Positions 44,755 to 53,192 of a stretch of DNA of 64,000 nucleotides are shown in pieces (the first letter of the stretch is position 1; each line of letters begins with the position of its first letter). A program made the translations under genes and the position numbers. Source of the stretch: CALBPI01 sp039027435. GTDB taxonomy: Bacteria > Pseudomonadota > Gammaproteobacteria > Steroidobacterales > Woeseiaceae. The stretch is from positions 186,001 to 250,000 of the forward strand of contig JBCCKF010000004.1 in NCBI GenBank assembly GCA_039027435.1. Direction: 5' to 3'. The notes under the pieces are model-generated. The model was given only the letters and a program-made list of their open reading frames with translations. It did not search any database and was not told the origin of the DNA.

Positions 44755-45357
44755 ATGCCGGCCAATGCAGCACCGCGATACGAGCAACAAAAGCTCGCTG
44801 CCATCCAGGCGGCTGCTCGTGTGTTTGCTGAGCATGGTTATCACGGCGCGAGTACAAAACTGATCGCCAATGCAATGGGCATCAAGCAGGGCAGCCTCTA
44901 CTACTACTTCAAATCGAAGCAGGACGCGCTCGCAGAAGTCTGTCTGTACGGTCTGACGGACTACGTGGAAAGACTGCAGCTGATCTCTTCCGCAGAGCAG
45001 CCATTTGCAGCGCAGATCATTGCGGTCTTCTCAGCGCACCTGTCTGCGTATCGAGAGCGCAATGAAGCACTCAAGGTCTACAACGATGAGCGCCACTACC
45101 TGCCCGAAGACGCCAGAACAGAAATCAAGCGCCTTGGATCTCTGTACCGACAGGAGCTCGAAGCGATGCTCGAGCGTGCCGTGACAGTAGGTGATCTGCG
45201 AGCCGAAGTGGATTGCCACTTTGCGGCGCAAGCGATCATCGGCATCGGCAACGCATGGGGTGATCTCATCGTGCGCGACTCACAGCTGGACATCGTGGCA
45301 CTGACGCAAAAGTGCTCCGACATGATCATGAATGGTTTCGCGAATCGAAACCGCTGA
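44755..45357 (+). CDS. TetR-family transcriptional regulator
   Basis: 200-residue TetR regulator. The N-terminal helix-turn-helix spans about residues 12-55 (AAARVFAEHGYHGASTKLIANAMGIKQGSLYYYFKSKQDAL); the rest is the helical ligand domain, with no recognised ligand pocket signature. The ATG at 44755 is preferred over a GTG at 44746. Probably represses the divergent aldehyde dehydrogenase and itself through the palindrome in the shared gap. The Sat-CysC gene starts 30 bases downstream with its own ribosome site, so co-transcription is possible but functional linkage is unclear. Confidence 0.9.
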   Translation: MPANAAPRYEQQKLAAIQAAARVFAEHGYHGASTKLIANAMGIKQGSLYYYFKSKQDALAEVCLYGLTDYVERLQLISSAEQPFAAQIIAVFSAHLSAYRERNEALKVYNDERHYLPEDARTEIKRLGSLYRQELEAMLERAVTVGDLRAEVDCHFAAQAIIGIGNAWGDLIVRDSQLDIVALTQKCSDMIMNGFANRNR

Positions 45358-45387
45358 ATACAACAATACTCAGACGAGGATAACGAC

Positions 45388-47100
45388 ATGGGTGCATTCA
45401 AAGAACCACACGGCGGCAAGCTGGTAGAACTCTACTTGCCGGAAGACAAAGCAGAGGCAATGAAGACTGAAGCGAAAGACTTCCCGTCATGGGATATGTC
45501 GCCGCGACAGATCTGCGACCTCGACTTGATGATGTGTGGCGCCTTCTCGCCGCTGGAAGGGTTCCTGACAGAAGCCGACTACAACGGTGTCGTTGAAGAT
45601 ATGCGCCTTGAAAGCGGCGTGCTGTGGCCGATGCCAATCACACTCGACGTCAGCGAGGCGTTTGCGGAAGGCGTCAACGTCGGCGACACGATCGCACTGC
45701 GTGACCAGGAAGGCGTCATCCTTGCTGTGTTGGACGTCAGCGATAAGTGGTCACCGGACAAGGAGCGCGAGGCCGAAAAGGTCTTTGGTTCCACCGACGA
45801 AGCACATCCGGCCGTTGACTACCTCTTCAACAAGGCAGGCAACGTCTACATCGGCGGTAAAATTCGCGGTCTGGAGCCACCTACGTTTTATGACTTCAAA
45901 CTCCTGCGTGACACACCATCGGAACTCCGCGGTCGATTCCGCAAGTTGGGCTGGCGCAAAGTCGTTGCGTTCCAGACACGCAACCCGTTGCATCGCGCTC
46001 ATCAGGAGCTCACCTTCCGTGCGGCGCGCGAAGTAGACGCCAACCTGCTGATCCAGCCGGTCGTCGGTCTGACGAAGCCCGGTGACATTGATCACTTCAC
46101 CCGTGTGCGCTGCTATGAGCACGTGCTCGAGCAGTATCCCGAACAAACAACCACTCTGAGCCTGCTGAACCTGGCCATGCGGATGGCAGGGCCGCGCGAA
46201 GCCATCTGGCACGCACTGATTCGCAAGAACTACGGTTGTACCCACTTTATCGTCGGCCGCGACCACGCAGGCCCCGGCAACGATTCGAACGGTAACGCGT
46301 TCTACGGTCCGTACGACGCGCAGGATCTGTTCAAGGAACACGAAGAAGAAATGGGCATCAGCATGGTGCCGTTCAAGATGATGGTGTACGTCGAGAACAA
46401 GGCGGAGTACATGCCGGCCGACTCGACCGCACCGCAAGATCGTGTACTGAATCTCTCCGGCACCGAATTCCGTCGTCGACTCAGAGAAGGTCTCGAGATT
46501 CCTGAATGGTTCTCGTACCCGAAAGTCGTCGAAGAGCTGCGCCGCGCTTATCCGCCAAAAGACAAACAGGGCTTCACGGTGTTCTTCACCGGCTTGTCAG
46601 GCAGCGGCAAATCTACGGTCGCCAACGCGTTGATGGTGAAGCTTATGGAAGAAGGCGGACGTCCTGTGACGCTGCTCGATGGTGACGTCGTTCGCAAGAA
46701 CCTCTCGAGTGAGCTGACGTTCAGCAAAGAGCACCGCGATCTGAACATTCAGCGCATTGGTTATGTGGCGAGTGAAATCACAAAGAACGGTGGTATTGCG
46801 ATCTGTGCTCCTATCGCACCCTATGCTGCAACGCGTCGTGAAGTGCGCGAAGTCATCAGCGGGCTCGGTGGTTTTGTCGAAGTCCACGTATCAACACCGA
46901 TTGAAGTGTGCGAAGCTCGGGACCGCAAAGGACTGTATGCAAAAGCTCGCGCGGGGCTCATCAAGGGCTTCACCGGCATCGATGATCCGTATGAAGTACC
47001 GGAGAACCCGGAACTCGATATCAATACCGCAGAACTCTCTGCCGATCTCGCTGCGCACCGCGTGCTGCTGACGCTCGAGAAGATGGGGTACATCAAGTAA
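45388..47100 (+). CDS. Bifunctional sulfate adenylyltransferase / APS kinase
   Basis: 570-residue fusion of ATP sulfurylase (residues 1 to about 390) and APS kinase (about 395-570), making PAPS from sulfate and two ATP. The sulfurylase has QTRNPLHRAHQ (ATP site), GRDHAGPG and FRRRLREG; the kinase has Walker A FTGLSGSGKST near residue 402 and the Asp-Gly-Asp segment LLDGDVVRKNLSSEL. This is the single-chain Sat type, not the CysDN pair. GAGGA precedes the ATG. The next gene, a pyrophosphatase, overlaps the stop by one base and would pull the reaction forward. Confidence 0.95.
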   Translation: MGAFKEPHGGKLVELYLPEDKAEAMKTEAKDFPSWDMSPRQICDLDLMMCGAFSPLEGFLTEADYNGVVEDMRLESGVLWPMPITLDVSEAFAEGVNVGDTIALRDQEGVILAVLDVSDKWSPDKEREAEKVFGSTDEAHPAVDYLFNKAGNVYIGGKIRGLEPPTFYDFKLLRDTPSELRGRFRKLGWRKVVAFQTRNPLHRAHQELTFRAAREVDANLLIQPVVGLTKPGDIDHFTRVRCYEHVLEQYPEQTTTLSLLNLAMRMAGPREAIWHALIRKNYGCTHFIVGRDHAGPGNDSNGNAFYGPYDAQDLFKEHEEEMGISMVPFKMMVYVENKAEYMPADSTAPQDRVLNLSGTEFRRRLREGLEIPEWFSYPKVVEELRRAYPPKDKQGFTVFFTGLSGSGKSTVANALMVKLMEEGGRPVTLLDGDVVRKNLSSELTFSKEHRDLNIQRIGYVASEITKNGGIAICAPIAPYAATRREVREVISGLGGFVEVHVSTPIEVCEARDRKGLYAKARAGLIKGFTGIDDPYEVPENPELDINTAELSADLAAHRVLLTLEKMGYIK

Positions 47101-47723
47101 TGAGTGAAAAGACCACCTACGCCTATCACCGGCCGCATCCCTGGCATGGGCTGCGACCGGGTTCGGAGGCACCGAACAAGGTGAATGTGTTTGTCGAAAT
47201 GACGCCGTTCGATCACGTGAAGTATGAAATCGACAAGGAAACCGGTTTCATCCACGTCGATCGTCCCCAGCGCACGACAGCGCAGATGCCGTGCCTGTAT
47301 GGGTTTGTTCCGCAGACCTACTGTGCGGAACGTGTATGCGCACTGAGCCCACGCTCGGAGCGCGGCGACAAGGACCCTCTGGACATCTGCGTACTCAGTG
47401 AGCGACCGGTGAATCGTGCCGAAATCACGTTGCGTGCCTGGGTCGTGGGCGGTCTTCAAATGGTCGACAAGGGCGAGGCGGATGACAAGATCATTGCGAT
47501 TCTCGAAGGCGATTTTGTCCACGGTCATATTCGTGACATCGACGATTTGCCGCAGATTGCGATCGAGCGTATTCGTCACTACTTCCTCACCTACAAGATG
47601 AAGCCAGGCGAGACCCAACCCGTCGAAGGGGTCGAGCCGTACGGACGCGAACACGCGTTCAAAGTGATCGAAGCGGCGCAGGAAGACTATATCCGCTACT
47701 TTGGTGATCACCCTATCGATTGA
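47100..47723 (+). CDS. ppa: Soluble inorganic pyrophosphatase
   Basis: 207-residue family I pyrophosphatase. The metal-binding signature GDKDPLDICVL (about residues 90-100) is intact, as are FIHVDRPQRTTAQMPCLYGFVPQTYC and ILEGDFVHGHIRDIDDLP. It hydrolyses pyrophosphate released by ATP sulfurylase. The ATG shares its A with the TAA stop of the Sat-CysC gene (TAATG), so the two are translationally coupled. It differs from the short E. coli form in its N- and C-terminal parts. Confidence 0.93.
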   Translation: MSEKTTYAYHRPHPWHGLRPGSEAPNKVNVFVEMTPFDHVKYEIDKETGFIHVDRPQRTTAQMPCLYGFVPQTYCAERVCALSPRSERGDKDPLDICVLSERPVNRAEITLRAWVVGGLQMVDKGEADDKIIAILEGDFVHGHIRDIDDLPQIAIERIRHYFLTYKMKPGETQPVEGVEPYGREHAFKVIEAAQEDYIRYFGDHPID

Positions 47724-47736
47724 CCGTTAAGGAACG

Positions 47737-47764
47737 GGCGGCCTGCCGATGTGTGCAGGCCGCC
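47737..47764 (+). terminator. GC-rich hairpin after pyrophosphatase gene
   Basis: A 10-bp perfect stem GGCGGCCTGC (47737-47746) with GCAGGCCGCC (47755-47764) and an 8-base loop, 14 bases after the stop codon. No T run follows, so termination would be weak or Rho-assisted; the hairpin could instead protect the 3' end of the transcript. Confidence 0.5.
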
Positions 47765-47851
47765 TGAACCCGCCTACCGGCGATTCTGTCGCGCCCCTGT
47801 GAATCGCGGAGTATATTCAAGTTATGAATCACGGAACGAGCATGGGGGCAC

Positions 47852-49411
47852 ATGACCACGTTCCATTTTGACGACCTGTCACTCGACACAGCGCGACGCA
47901 CGCTGTCGCGCGGTGACCAATCGATCGATATCGGCGGACTGAGTTATGACCTGCTCAGCACGCTGGTCGAGGCCGCGCCGAATGCGGTAGACCAGACGGA
48001 GCTTGCCGAGGCCGTCTGGCACAATCGAGTCGTCACACCGGAAACGCTGAGCCAGCGAGTCAGGCTGGTGCGCTCAGCGCTTGGCGACGATGCCGATGCG
48101 CCGCGATACATCCGCACGATTCGCGGATTCGGTTATCAGCTCATACCTGAAATCAGCCGGATACAAGACCCTCTGCCGTTGGTTGAGTCTCTCGAGTTCG
48201 GTCATTCGCAGGGTCGAGACATGCAGTCGGCAGCACAGCGCCACGCTGTTGCCGTTTTGCCTTTCGGTGTTGTGGAACCAAGCCCATCCCGGCAGACGTT
48301 GGCGATTGGGCTGCATCGCGACCTGATCAATGCGCTTGCCCGCACCAGGGCCTTTCCAGTCACCGCGGGTGCTTCGACTCTGCGATTTGATCCCAAAGCG
48401 GACGCGCGCGATGTCGCTCAGCAACTGGGGGTGCGTTTTCTTATCTACTCGAATCTCAGGGAAGATCAGACCCACACAACGATTGACCTTTCCCTCGTCG
48501 ACGGCACCAATGCCAACGTGCTGTGGCGTGACGAGGTACGCGAGCGGCGTGACGACCTTCAGGCCTTGATGAACCAGATTGTTGGTGCCATCACAGCGCA
48601 ACTGGAGTCGGAGGTATTGCAAATCGCAAAACGCGAAGCGGTATTGCCGAGCGCACGCCTCGATGCCTGGACCGCATACCATCGGGGCTGCTGGCACATG
48701 TACTGGTTTTCCTCAGAGTCGTTGGACTCGGCCGAGCGATGGTTCAACGTGGCGCGAACACTCGACCCGGGCGCAGCTCGACCCTGGGCATGCCTTTCAT
48801 GGGTGCATTGGCAGCGAGTCTTTCTCGGGCTTACTGATGACCCCGGGCGCTCGATAGAGTTGGTGAGGTCATTTGCCAACGAGAGCCTGGCGCGAGATCA
48901 ACATGATCCACTATCACACTGGGCTCTGGGTCGCGCCCTGCTGCTCGAGCGTGAACTCGACAGCGCCGCTACGGTCCTCGCGCGAGCGGTTGAATTGAAC
49001 CCCAGTTTCGCCGTTGGGCACTACTCGGTAGGCTTCGCGGAACTGCAACGCGGTGAACTGCAAGCGAGCGAGCAACATAGCGTGGAAGCCGCAGCCCTCA
49101 GCCCCTACGACCCGCTCCTCAGTCTGATGCTGACAACGCGCGCGTTCAGCCGCACTCTGGCGGGCGACTGCGAGACCGGTGCAGCTCACATGCGTGAGGC
49201 ACTACACCAACCCAATATTCACTTTGCCATTCGAGCGAAAGCGGTGGTCAGTTTCGCATTGGCCGGATGCCTCGACGAAGCAAGAACTCAGTACAGCCTG
49301 GTTCATGAGGCGCGTCCGGGATTCGACGCCGACGACTTTATCCGAACCTTTCAGTACAAGCATGCAACCCACCTGACGCAGTTTCGCAATGCGTTTGCAG
49401 CACTGAACTAG
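47852..49411 (+). CDS. CadC-like winged-helix regulator with TolB-like and TPR region
   Basis: 519-residue protein with an N-terminal OmpR/CadC-type winged-helix DNA-binding domain (residues 4-98: LAEAVWHNRVVTPETLSQRVRLVRSALGDD...IRTIRGFGYQLIPE), then a region VAVLPFGVVEPSP...LHRDLINALART typical of the TolB-like domain found behind such regulators (about 130-250), and a helical tetratricopeptide-like C-terminus (about 280-500). No transmembrane segment, unlike CadC, so it is cytoplasmic. Ligand unknown. A triple 11-bp direct repeat of the style recognised by winged-helix regulators lies 0.9 kb downstream (50302-50330). Confidence 0.85.
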   Translation: MTTFHFDDLSLDTARRTLSRGDQSIDIGGLSYDLLSTLVEAAPNAVDQTELAEAVWHNRVVTPETLSQRVRLVRSALGDDADAPRYIRTIRGFGYQLIPEISRIQDPLPLVESLEFGHSQGRDMQSAAQRHAVAVLPFGVVEPSPSRQTLAIGLHRDLINALARTRAFPVTAGASTLRFDPKADARDVAQQLGVRFLIYSNLREDQTHTTIDLSLVDGTNANVLWRDEVRERRDDLQALMNQIVGAITAQLESEVLQIAKREAVLPSARLDAWTAYHRGCWHMYWFSSESLDSAERWFNVARTLDPGAARPWACLSWVHWQRVFLGLTDDPGRSIELVRSFANESLARDQHDPLSHWALGRALLLERELDSAATVLARAVELNPSFAVGHYSVGFAELQRGELQASEQHSVEAAALSPYDPLLSLMLTTRAFSRTLAGDCETGAAHMREALHQPNIHFAIRAKAVVSFALAGCLDEARTQYSLVHEARPGFDADDFIRTFQYKHATHLTQFRNAFAALN

Positions 49412-49475
49412 ATGCAGGATTGCAGCAGGTGCCCCTCAGGAATGAAGCACCCACCGCAACCCGCGTGCTCATGCG

Positions 49476-50171
49476 CTAGAGCGGCAGAAAGATCTTCGGC
49501 AACCAATAGCCCGGGCCACCGCCTGGTGGAACCTGAAGTTGCGTGGGCAGAAGATCCTCTCGAAGCGCACCGTGCGGTCCAATAGCGATATGAATTTCCG
49601 CTTGCTGGGTGTCGCCTAACGGCTCGCAGCCAAAGCCTTGCAAGGGGCCTTCACCGACGCTTGCATAGCCCGAGAGGCTCAAACGTGCCCGGCGTGTGGC
49701 GCGACCTCCCAGACCGATTGCGCCAGCCCCTGCATTCACACAGTTTGGACCGAGAACATCTCTTGCACTGCAACCTCCAGGCAGGCATTGATCCGGACGA
49801 TTAAAGTAGATCAGCCATAGCGAAAACGCTTCGACCGCACCGGGCACAGCGGGCCCGGCCGATGGGTCTGTCGCCAGGGTCGCGGGTGGATAACAGTAGG
49901 AGCCCGGCTCCGGTGTAGGCATACGGACAAACGCCGCAATACCATCTTTCAGCCGCAGTATTTTGGCGCTACTCCTTGGAATCTCAGCGCGCTCACCACC
50001 AAATGGCAAAGGTTGCGAGCAGTCTCCGAAAGTCTGCGTGGACAACGCGCCGCGTTGCTCCACGATCTGACCAATCTCCACCTCATCCGCCACAGCCGTA
50101 GCGCTGCCGACAGCGCTCCAACCTCCCAGAATAGCGAGAATCGCAGCTACCTCGAACAGTCTCTTCTTCAT
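49476..50171 (-). CDS. Secreted protein of unknown function
   Basis: 231-residue protein, not recognised. MKKRLFEVAAILAILGGWSAVGSATAVA is a signal peptide (cleavage near residue 28). The mature protein has four or five spaced cysteines (FGDCSQP, SYCYPP, DQCLPGGCS, PNCVN, FGCEP), suggesting disulfides and an extracytoplasmic location, and is rich in Gly and Pro. It could be a small beta-rich exported protein. AAGGAAAC precedes the ATG at 50171; the upstream in-frame extension is not signal-like. It diverges from the exported methyltransferase-like gene. Confidence 0.7.
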   Translation of the reverse strand: MKKRLFEVAAILAILGGWSAVGSATAVADEVEIGQIVEQRGALSTQTFGDCSQPLPFGGERAEIPRSSAKILRLKDGIAAFVRMPTPEPGSYCYPPATLATDPSAGPAVPGAVEAFSLWLIYFNRPDQCLPGGCSARDVLGPNCVNAGAGAIGLGGRATRRARLSLSGYASVGEGPLQGFGCEPLGDTQQAEIHIAIGPHGALREDLLPTQLQVPPGGGPGYWLPKIFLPL

Positions 50172-50198
50172 CGTTTTGTTTCCTTTTGGTTTCTGGAT

Positions 50199-50330
50199 CG
50201 ATGCAGGCGTTACCTGCAAACCTCGACGACCCCAATTGCCCCACGAGGCACGTCACCTCCGGTGACACGGGAAACGCTAGATGAAGCTGCCCAACGGCAC
50301 TTGAAGAACACCTGAAGAATGCATGAAGAA
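50199..50330. promoter_or_regulatory. Intergenic control region with phased TGAAGAA repeats
   Basis: The 244-bp divergent gap (50172-50415) holds three exact TGAAGAA words at 50302, 50313 and 50324, each 11 bp apart (one DNA turn). It also has the inverted repeats TGCAGG-N5-CCTGCA (50199-50215) and GTCACC-N3-GGTGAC (50252-50266). Tandem 11-bp direct repeats are the usual binding pattern of OmpR/PhoB-type winged-helix proteins. No clear promoter hexamers were found. Confidence 0.55.
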
Positions 50331-50415
50331 GCCCCGAGGCCGGACACGACCGCGACGATGTTCTGATTGCGCACCAGTGGTATCCTCGCACCACCGTTTT
50401 TCAGGAGCGATCAGG

Positions 50416-51252
50416 ATGCGCGCATCAATTCGACGTGGACTAGGACTTACAGCACTCACACTGATGTTTGGAACAGCATGGGCCATGCATCACGAGGGAG
50501 ATGGACTCGCCAAAGCCATCGCAGCCGACTATCGCGAAGCAGATCGCGCTCGCGACGAGTATCGGCGTCCGATGGAGACGCTCAAGTTCTTTGGCATTAA
50601 ACCGGGTATGACCGTTGGCGAATATGGACCCGGCGGTGGTTGGTACACGAGAATTCTGGCACCGTGGATTTCAGCGTCCGGCACGTATGTCGCGGTCAAC
50701 GCCGACGTCGAGAAGTATCATGCGGGCGCTTCAGCCGAGCGCAACGCAGAGCGCAAGAAATTTCCACAAACGTTCCCGGGGCAGGTTGCCGAGTGGACCG
50801 GGCTCTCTGCGGACGCGATTGCCGCTGTTGAGATCGATGAGGCACCGGAATGGGAAGGCAAACTCGATGCCTTCCTGATCTTCCGCAGTCTGCATGGCCT
50901 GTCGCGCAAGAACCTCGCTGATGAGACGGCCAAACATGCATACAACCTATTGAAGCCGGGCGGCGTCGTTGGTGTGGTGCAACACCGGGCCAAAGAGTCC
51001 GCTGAATGGGACTACACGCGCGGCCACAACGGGTATCTGAAGCAGTCCGAAGTCATCGCTCTGTTCGAGAGCGCAGGTTTCGATCTCGTGCTCGAGAGTG
51101 AGATCAATGCAAACGCATCTGATTCGGCGGACTGGGAAGGGGGCGTCTGGTCCCTGCCCCCCACCTATCGGCATGGGGACAAGGACCGGGCCAAATACGC
51201 GGCTATCGGAGAGAGCGATCGAATGACGCTCCTCTTCCGCAAGCCAGGTTAG
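50416..51252 (+). CDS. Exported class I methyltransferase-like protein
   Basis: 278-residue protein with an N-terminal signal peptide (MRASIRRGLGLTALTLMFGTAWA) followed by a Rossmann-fold SAM-methyltransferase-like domain of the predicted methyltransferase (COG4798) type. The cofactor loop is GMTVGEYGPGGGWYTRIL (about residues 68-85); a later GHNGYLKQSEVIALFESAGFDLV segment fits the C-terminal part. AGGAG lies 8 bases before the ATG at 50416. An exported methyltransferase fold is odd because SAM is cytoplasmic; it may be periplasmic with another role. Substrate unknown. Confidence 0.82.
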   Translation: MRASIRRGLGLTALTLMFGTAWAMHHEGDGLAKAIAADYREADRARDEYRRPMETLKFFGIKPGMTVGEYGPGGGWYTRILAPWISASGTYVAVNADVEKYHAGASAERNAERKKFPQTFPGQVAEWTGLSADAIAAVEIDEAPEWEGKLDAFLIFRSLHGLSRKNLADETAKHAYNLLKPGGVVGVVQHRAKESAEWDYTRGHNGYLKQSEVIALFESAGFDLVLESEINANASDSADWEGGVWSLPPTYRHGDKDRAKYAAIGESDRMTLLFRKPG

Positions 51253-51258
51253 TCGAGC

Positions 51259-51732
51259 TCAGGTGACGAGGAAGCTGAGGTGCCCTTCGCCGTAGGAAGG
51301 CACCTTGAGCTGAAACCCGATTGGCGTGCCATTGGCTGCCAATTGACCGACAAATTCGCTGGCCTCACCGGGGCCCAGTGTTTTGTCGAGCCTGAGATGC
51401 TGGTCGTCTTTCTCGGTCATCAACAATCGCGAGCAGATATTCATGACTTCATAGAAGTTGGCACTGATCGCCTCACTGATGTCGTTGCTGTTGACCATGT
51501 CCTGCGCGGTTGCCGCGGGGATCATGGACAAAGCGGCGCCGGCATAAGCGACAAATGCAGGATCGCCTCCACCGATAGCAACGAGCTTGTCGTTGTCGTC
51601 GATGTAGGTCGCCACATACTGACCCGAAAAGTCGTTAGCGTCAGCGCCACTCACCCCCAGATCTTCGCCAAGGATGATGCCCAATAGCTCCGCTACCGCC
51701 GTGGTCTCGGGTAATACAAATGTCGTGCTCAT
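51259..51732 (-). CDS. CheC/CheX-like chemotaxis protein
   Basis: 157-residue protein with a CheC/CheX/FliY-like core: IGGGDPAFVAYAGAALSMIPAA and the helix DISEAISANFYEVMNICSRLLM, where the Glu and Asn positions match the phosphatase helix of that family. It may dephosphorylate CheY-P. AGGAGG six bases before the ATG gives a strong ribosome site. It follows the CheY gene by 20 bases on the same strand, supporting a two-gene unit. Sequence resemblance is modest; a non-catalytic relative is possible. Confidence 0.6.
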   Translation of the reverse strand: MSTTFVLPETTAVAELLGIILGEDLGVSGADANDFSGQYVATYIDDNDKLVAIGGGDPAFVAYAGAALSMIPAATAQDMVNSNDISEAISANFYEVMNICSRLLMTEKDDQHLRLDKTLGPGEASEFVGQLAANGTPIGFQLKVPSYGEGHLSFLVT

Positions 51733-51752
51733 GATCGGCCTCCTGCCGAGCG

Positions 51753-52115
51753 TTAGTTCAGAAACTTGCCGACCACTTTCTCAAATGAGTCGACGGTAAA
51801 GGGTTTTGCGATCAAAAATTGCGCACCGGCGTCCGTTGCCCGTTTGCGCATTTCGGTTCCCGCTTCGGTTGTTACGAAACCAAACGTGGTCTCAACTCCC
51901 TCAGAGCGGAGCGTTTCCAACAATTCAATGCCGGTCATGTTCGGCATATTCCAATCACAAAAAATGAGATCGGGTTCAGACTCCCGGATCATGCCCAGCG
52001 CGACCGCGCCGTCTTCAGCCTGGACCACGTCTTTTGTGGCTACACCAGCCTGGCGAAGTGTGCGCAACATCATCATGCGCATCGCTGCGCTGTCGTCGAC
52101 CACGAGTATTTTCAT
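51753..52115 (-). CDS. CheY-like response regulator
   Basis: 120-residue single receiver domain. Acidic pair Asp7-Asp8 (VVDDSAAMR), phospho-acceptor Asp54 in FCDWNMPNMTG, the Thr position in FVTTEAGTEM and Lys104 in IAKPFTVDSF are all present. No output domain, so it acts by protein contact, as CheY does on motors or adaptors. Divergent from the HDOD gene with a 186-bp gap (52116-52301) in which I find a lone TTGACA at 52268 but no paired -10. Its partner kinase is not in the window. Confidence 0.92.
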   Translation of the reverse strand: MKILVVDDSAAMRMMMLRTLRQAGVATKDVVQAEDGAVALGMIRESEPDLIFCDWNMPNMTGIELLETLRSEGVETTFGFVTTEAGTEMRKRATDAGAQFLIAKPFTVDSFEKVVGKFLN

Positions 52116-52301
52116 TAATCACCCATTTCGGCGTTGGAGTTAAGAATCTGTTCGGAGCAGCGTGCACTGACGCGCCCGTAGTCCCGGTAGCGACCGCAGT
52201 TCCATTCGCTTTAGTAAATATTCACTTCGAAAATCTCGTTCAATAAATCTCACTGGGTGCCGCTGGCTTGACATCCTGCAAAACCCAAGGGAATCAGGGA
52301 T

Positions 52302-53183
52302 ATGACGCCCGAATCACTGGCGAGTGAAGTAAGCGACCTGGCCTCGATGCCAGATATAGCGATTCAGATCAACAACTTGTTGGCCGATCCGAACAGCAGC
52401 GCGTGGGACATTGGACGTCTCATAGAACAGGACCCAGGCTTGAGTGCCGCACTCCTGCGCATCGCGAACAGCGCGCTCTATAACAACGGCATTCCAGTAA
52501 ACGCTATCGACCGCGCCGTGACTGTGGTCGGCACACGTGAGGTCAGAGACCTGGCCTTCGGCGTATGCGCCGTTGAGGCTTTCGACGGGATTTCGAACCA
52601 GCTGATCACGATGGAAGACTTTTGGTACCACAGCTTGCGCACGGCGGCGGCAGCGCGCGCCATTGAAAAAGTCAGTCGAAAGCGCTCAGGTGGTTCCATG
52701 TTCATTGCAGGCTTGCTGCACGACATCGGGCAACTGGTGATGTTCAGTCGCCGCCCGGAACAGTCTGAGGAGGCACTGAAGCTATCAGTTGATCGCGACG
52801 ATGGCAGATCGACATTCAATGCCGAGCACGAAGTCTTTGGCTTCGACCACACTGAGGTGGGCGCGGCGCTGGCTACCCAATGGGGCTTACCGGCGTATGT
52901 CATCGATGCGATCCGGTTTCACCATCAACCGTTTTCTCACGGCAGTGATGACGAAGAGCAGGCCAACCGGATAGAGGTGGTTGCATCGATCGTACATCTT
53001 GCCAATACAATGGCCGTAGTCGGTGAAGTGGAAAGCACCCATCTTGATGATGGGCCAGCACTTTGCGAGGGCACACTCGAGAAACTCAACCTGTCGGCCG
53101 ACGATCTGCCGGAAGTACTGTCGGTATCCAGCGATACCGTCGACGAGCTACTGCGAGTGTTTGTACCCGCGAACGCTGCCTGA
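52302..53183 (+). CDS. HDOD-domain signalling protein
   Basis: 293-residue protein with an HDOD domain (about residues 15-215: MPDIAIQINNLLADPNSSAWDIGRLIEQDPGLSAALLRIANSALY, later FIAGLLHDIGQLVMF and EVGAALATQWGLPAYVIDAIRFHH). The HD residues are partly kept (LLHDIG), which is usual for this non-hydrolytic or weakly hydrolytic relative of HD-GYP. HDOD proteins sit in chemosensory and cyclic-nucleotide networks. CAGGGA precedes the ATG. It is followed after 9 bases by the convergent cheB. Confidence 0.9.
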   Translation: MTPESLASEVSDLASMPDIAIQINNLLADPNSSAWDIGRLIEQDPGLSAALLRIANSALYNNGIPVNAIDRAVTVVGTREVRDLAFGVCAVEAFDGISNQLITMEDFWYHSLRTAAAARAIEKVSRKRSGGSMFIAGLLHDIGQLVMFSRRPEQSEEALKLSVDRDDGRSTFNAEHEVFGFDHTEVGAALATQWGLPAYVIDAIRFHHQPFSHGSDDEEQANRIEVVASIVHLANTMAVVGEVESTHLDDGPALCEGTLEKLNLSADDLPEVLSVSSDTVDELLRVFVPANAA

Positions 53184-53192
53184 ATCTCCGCC

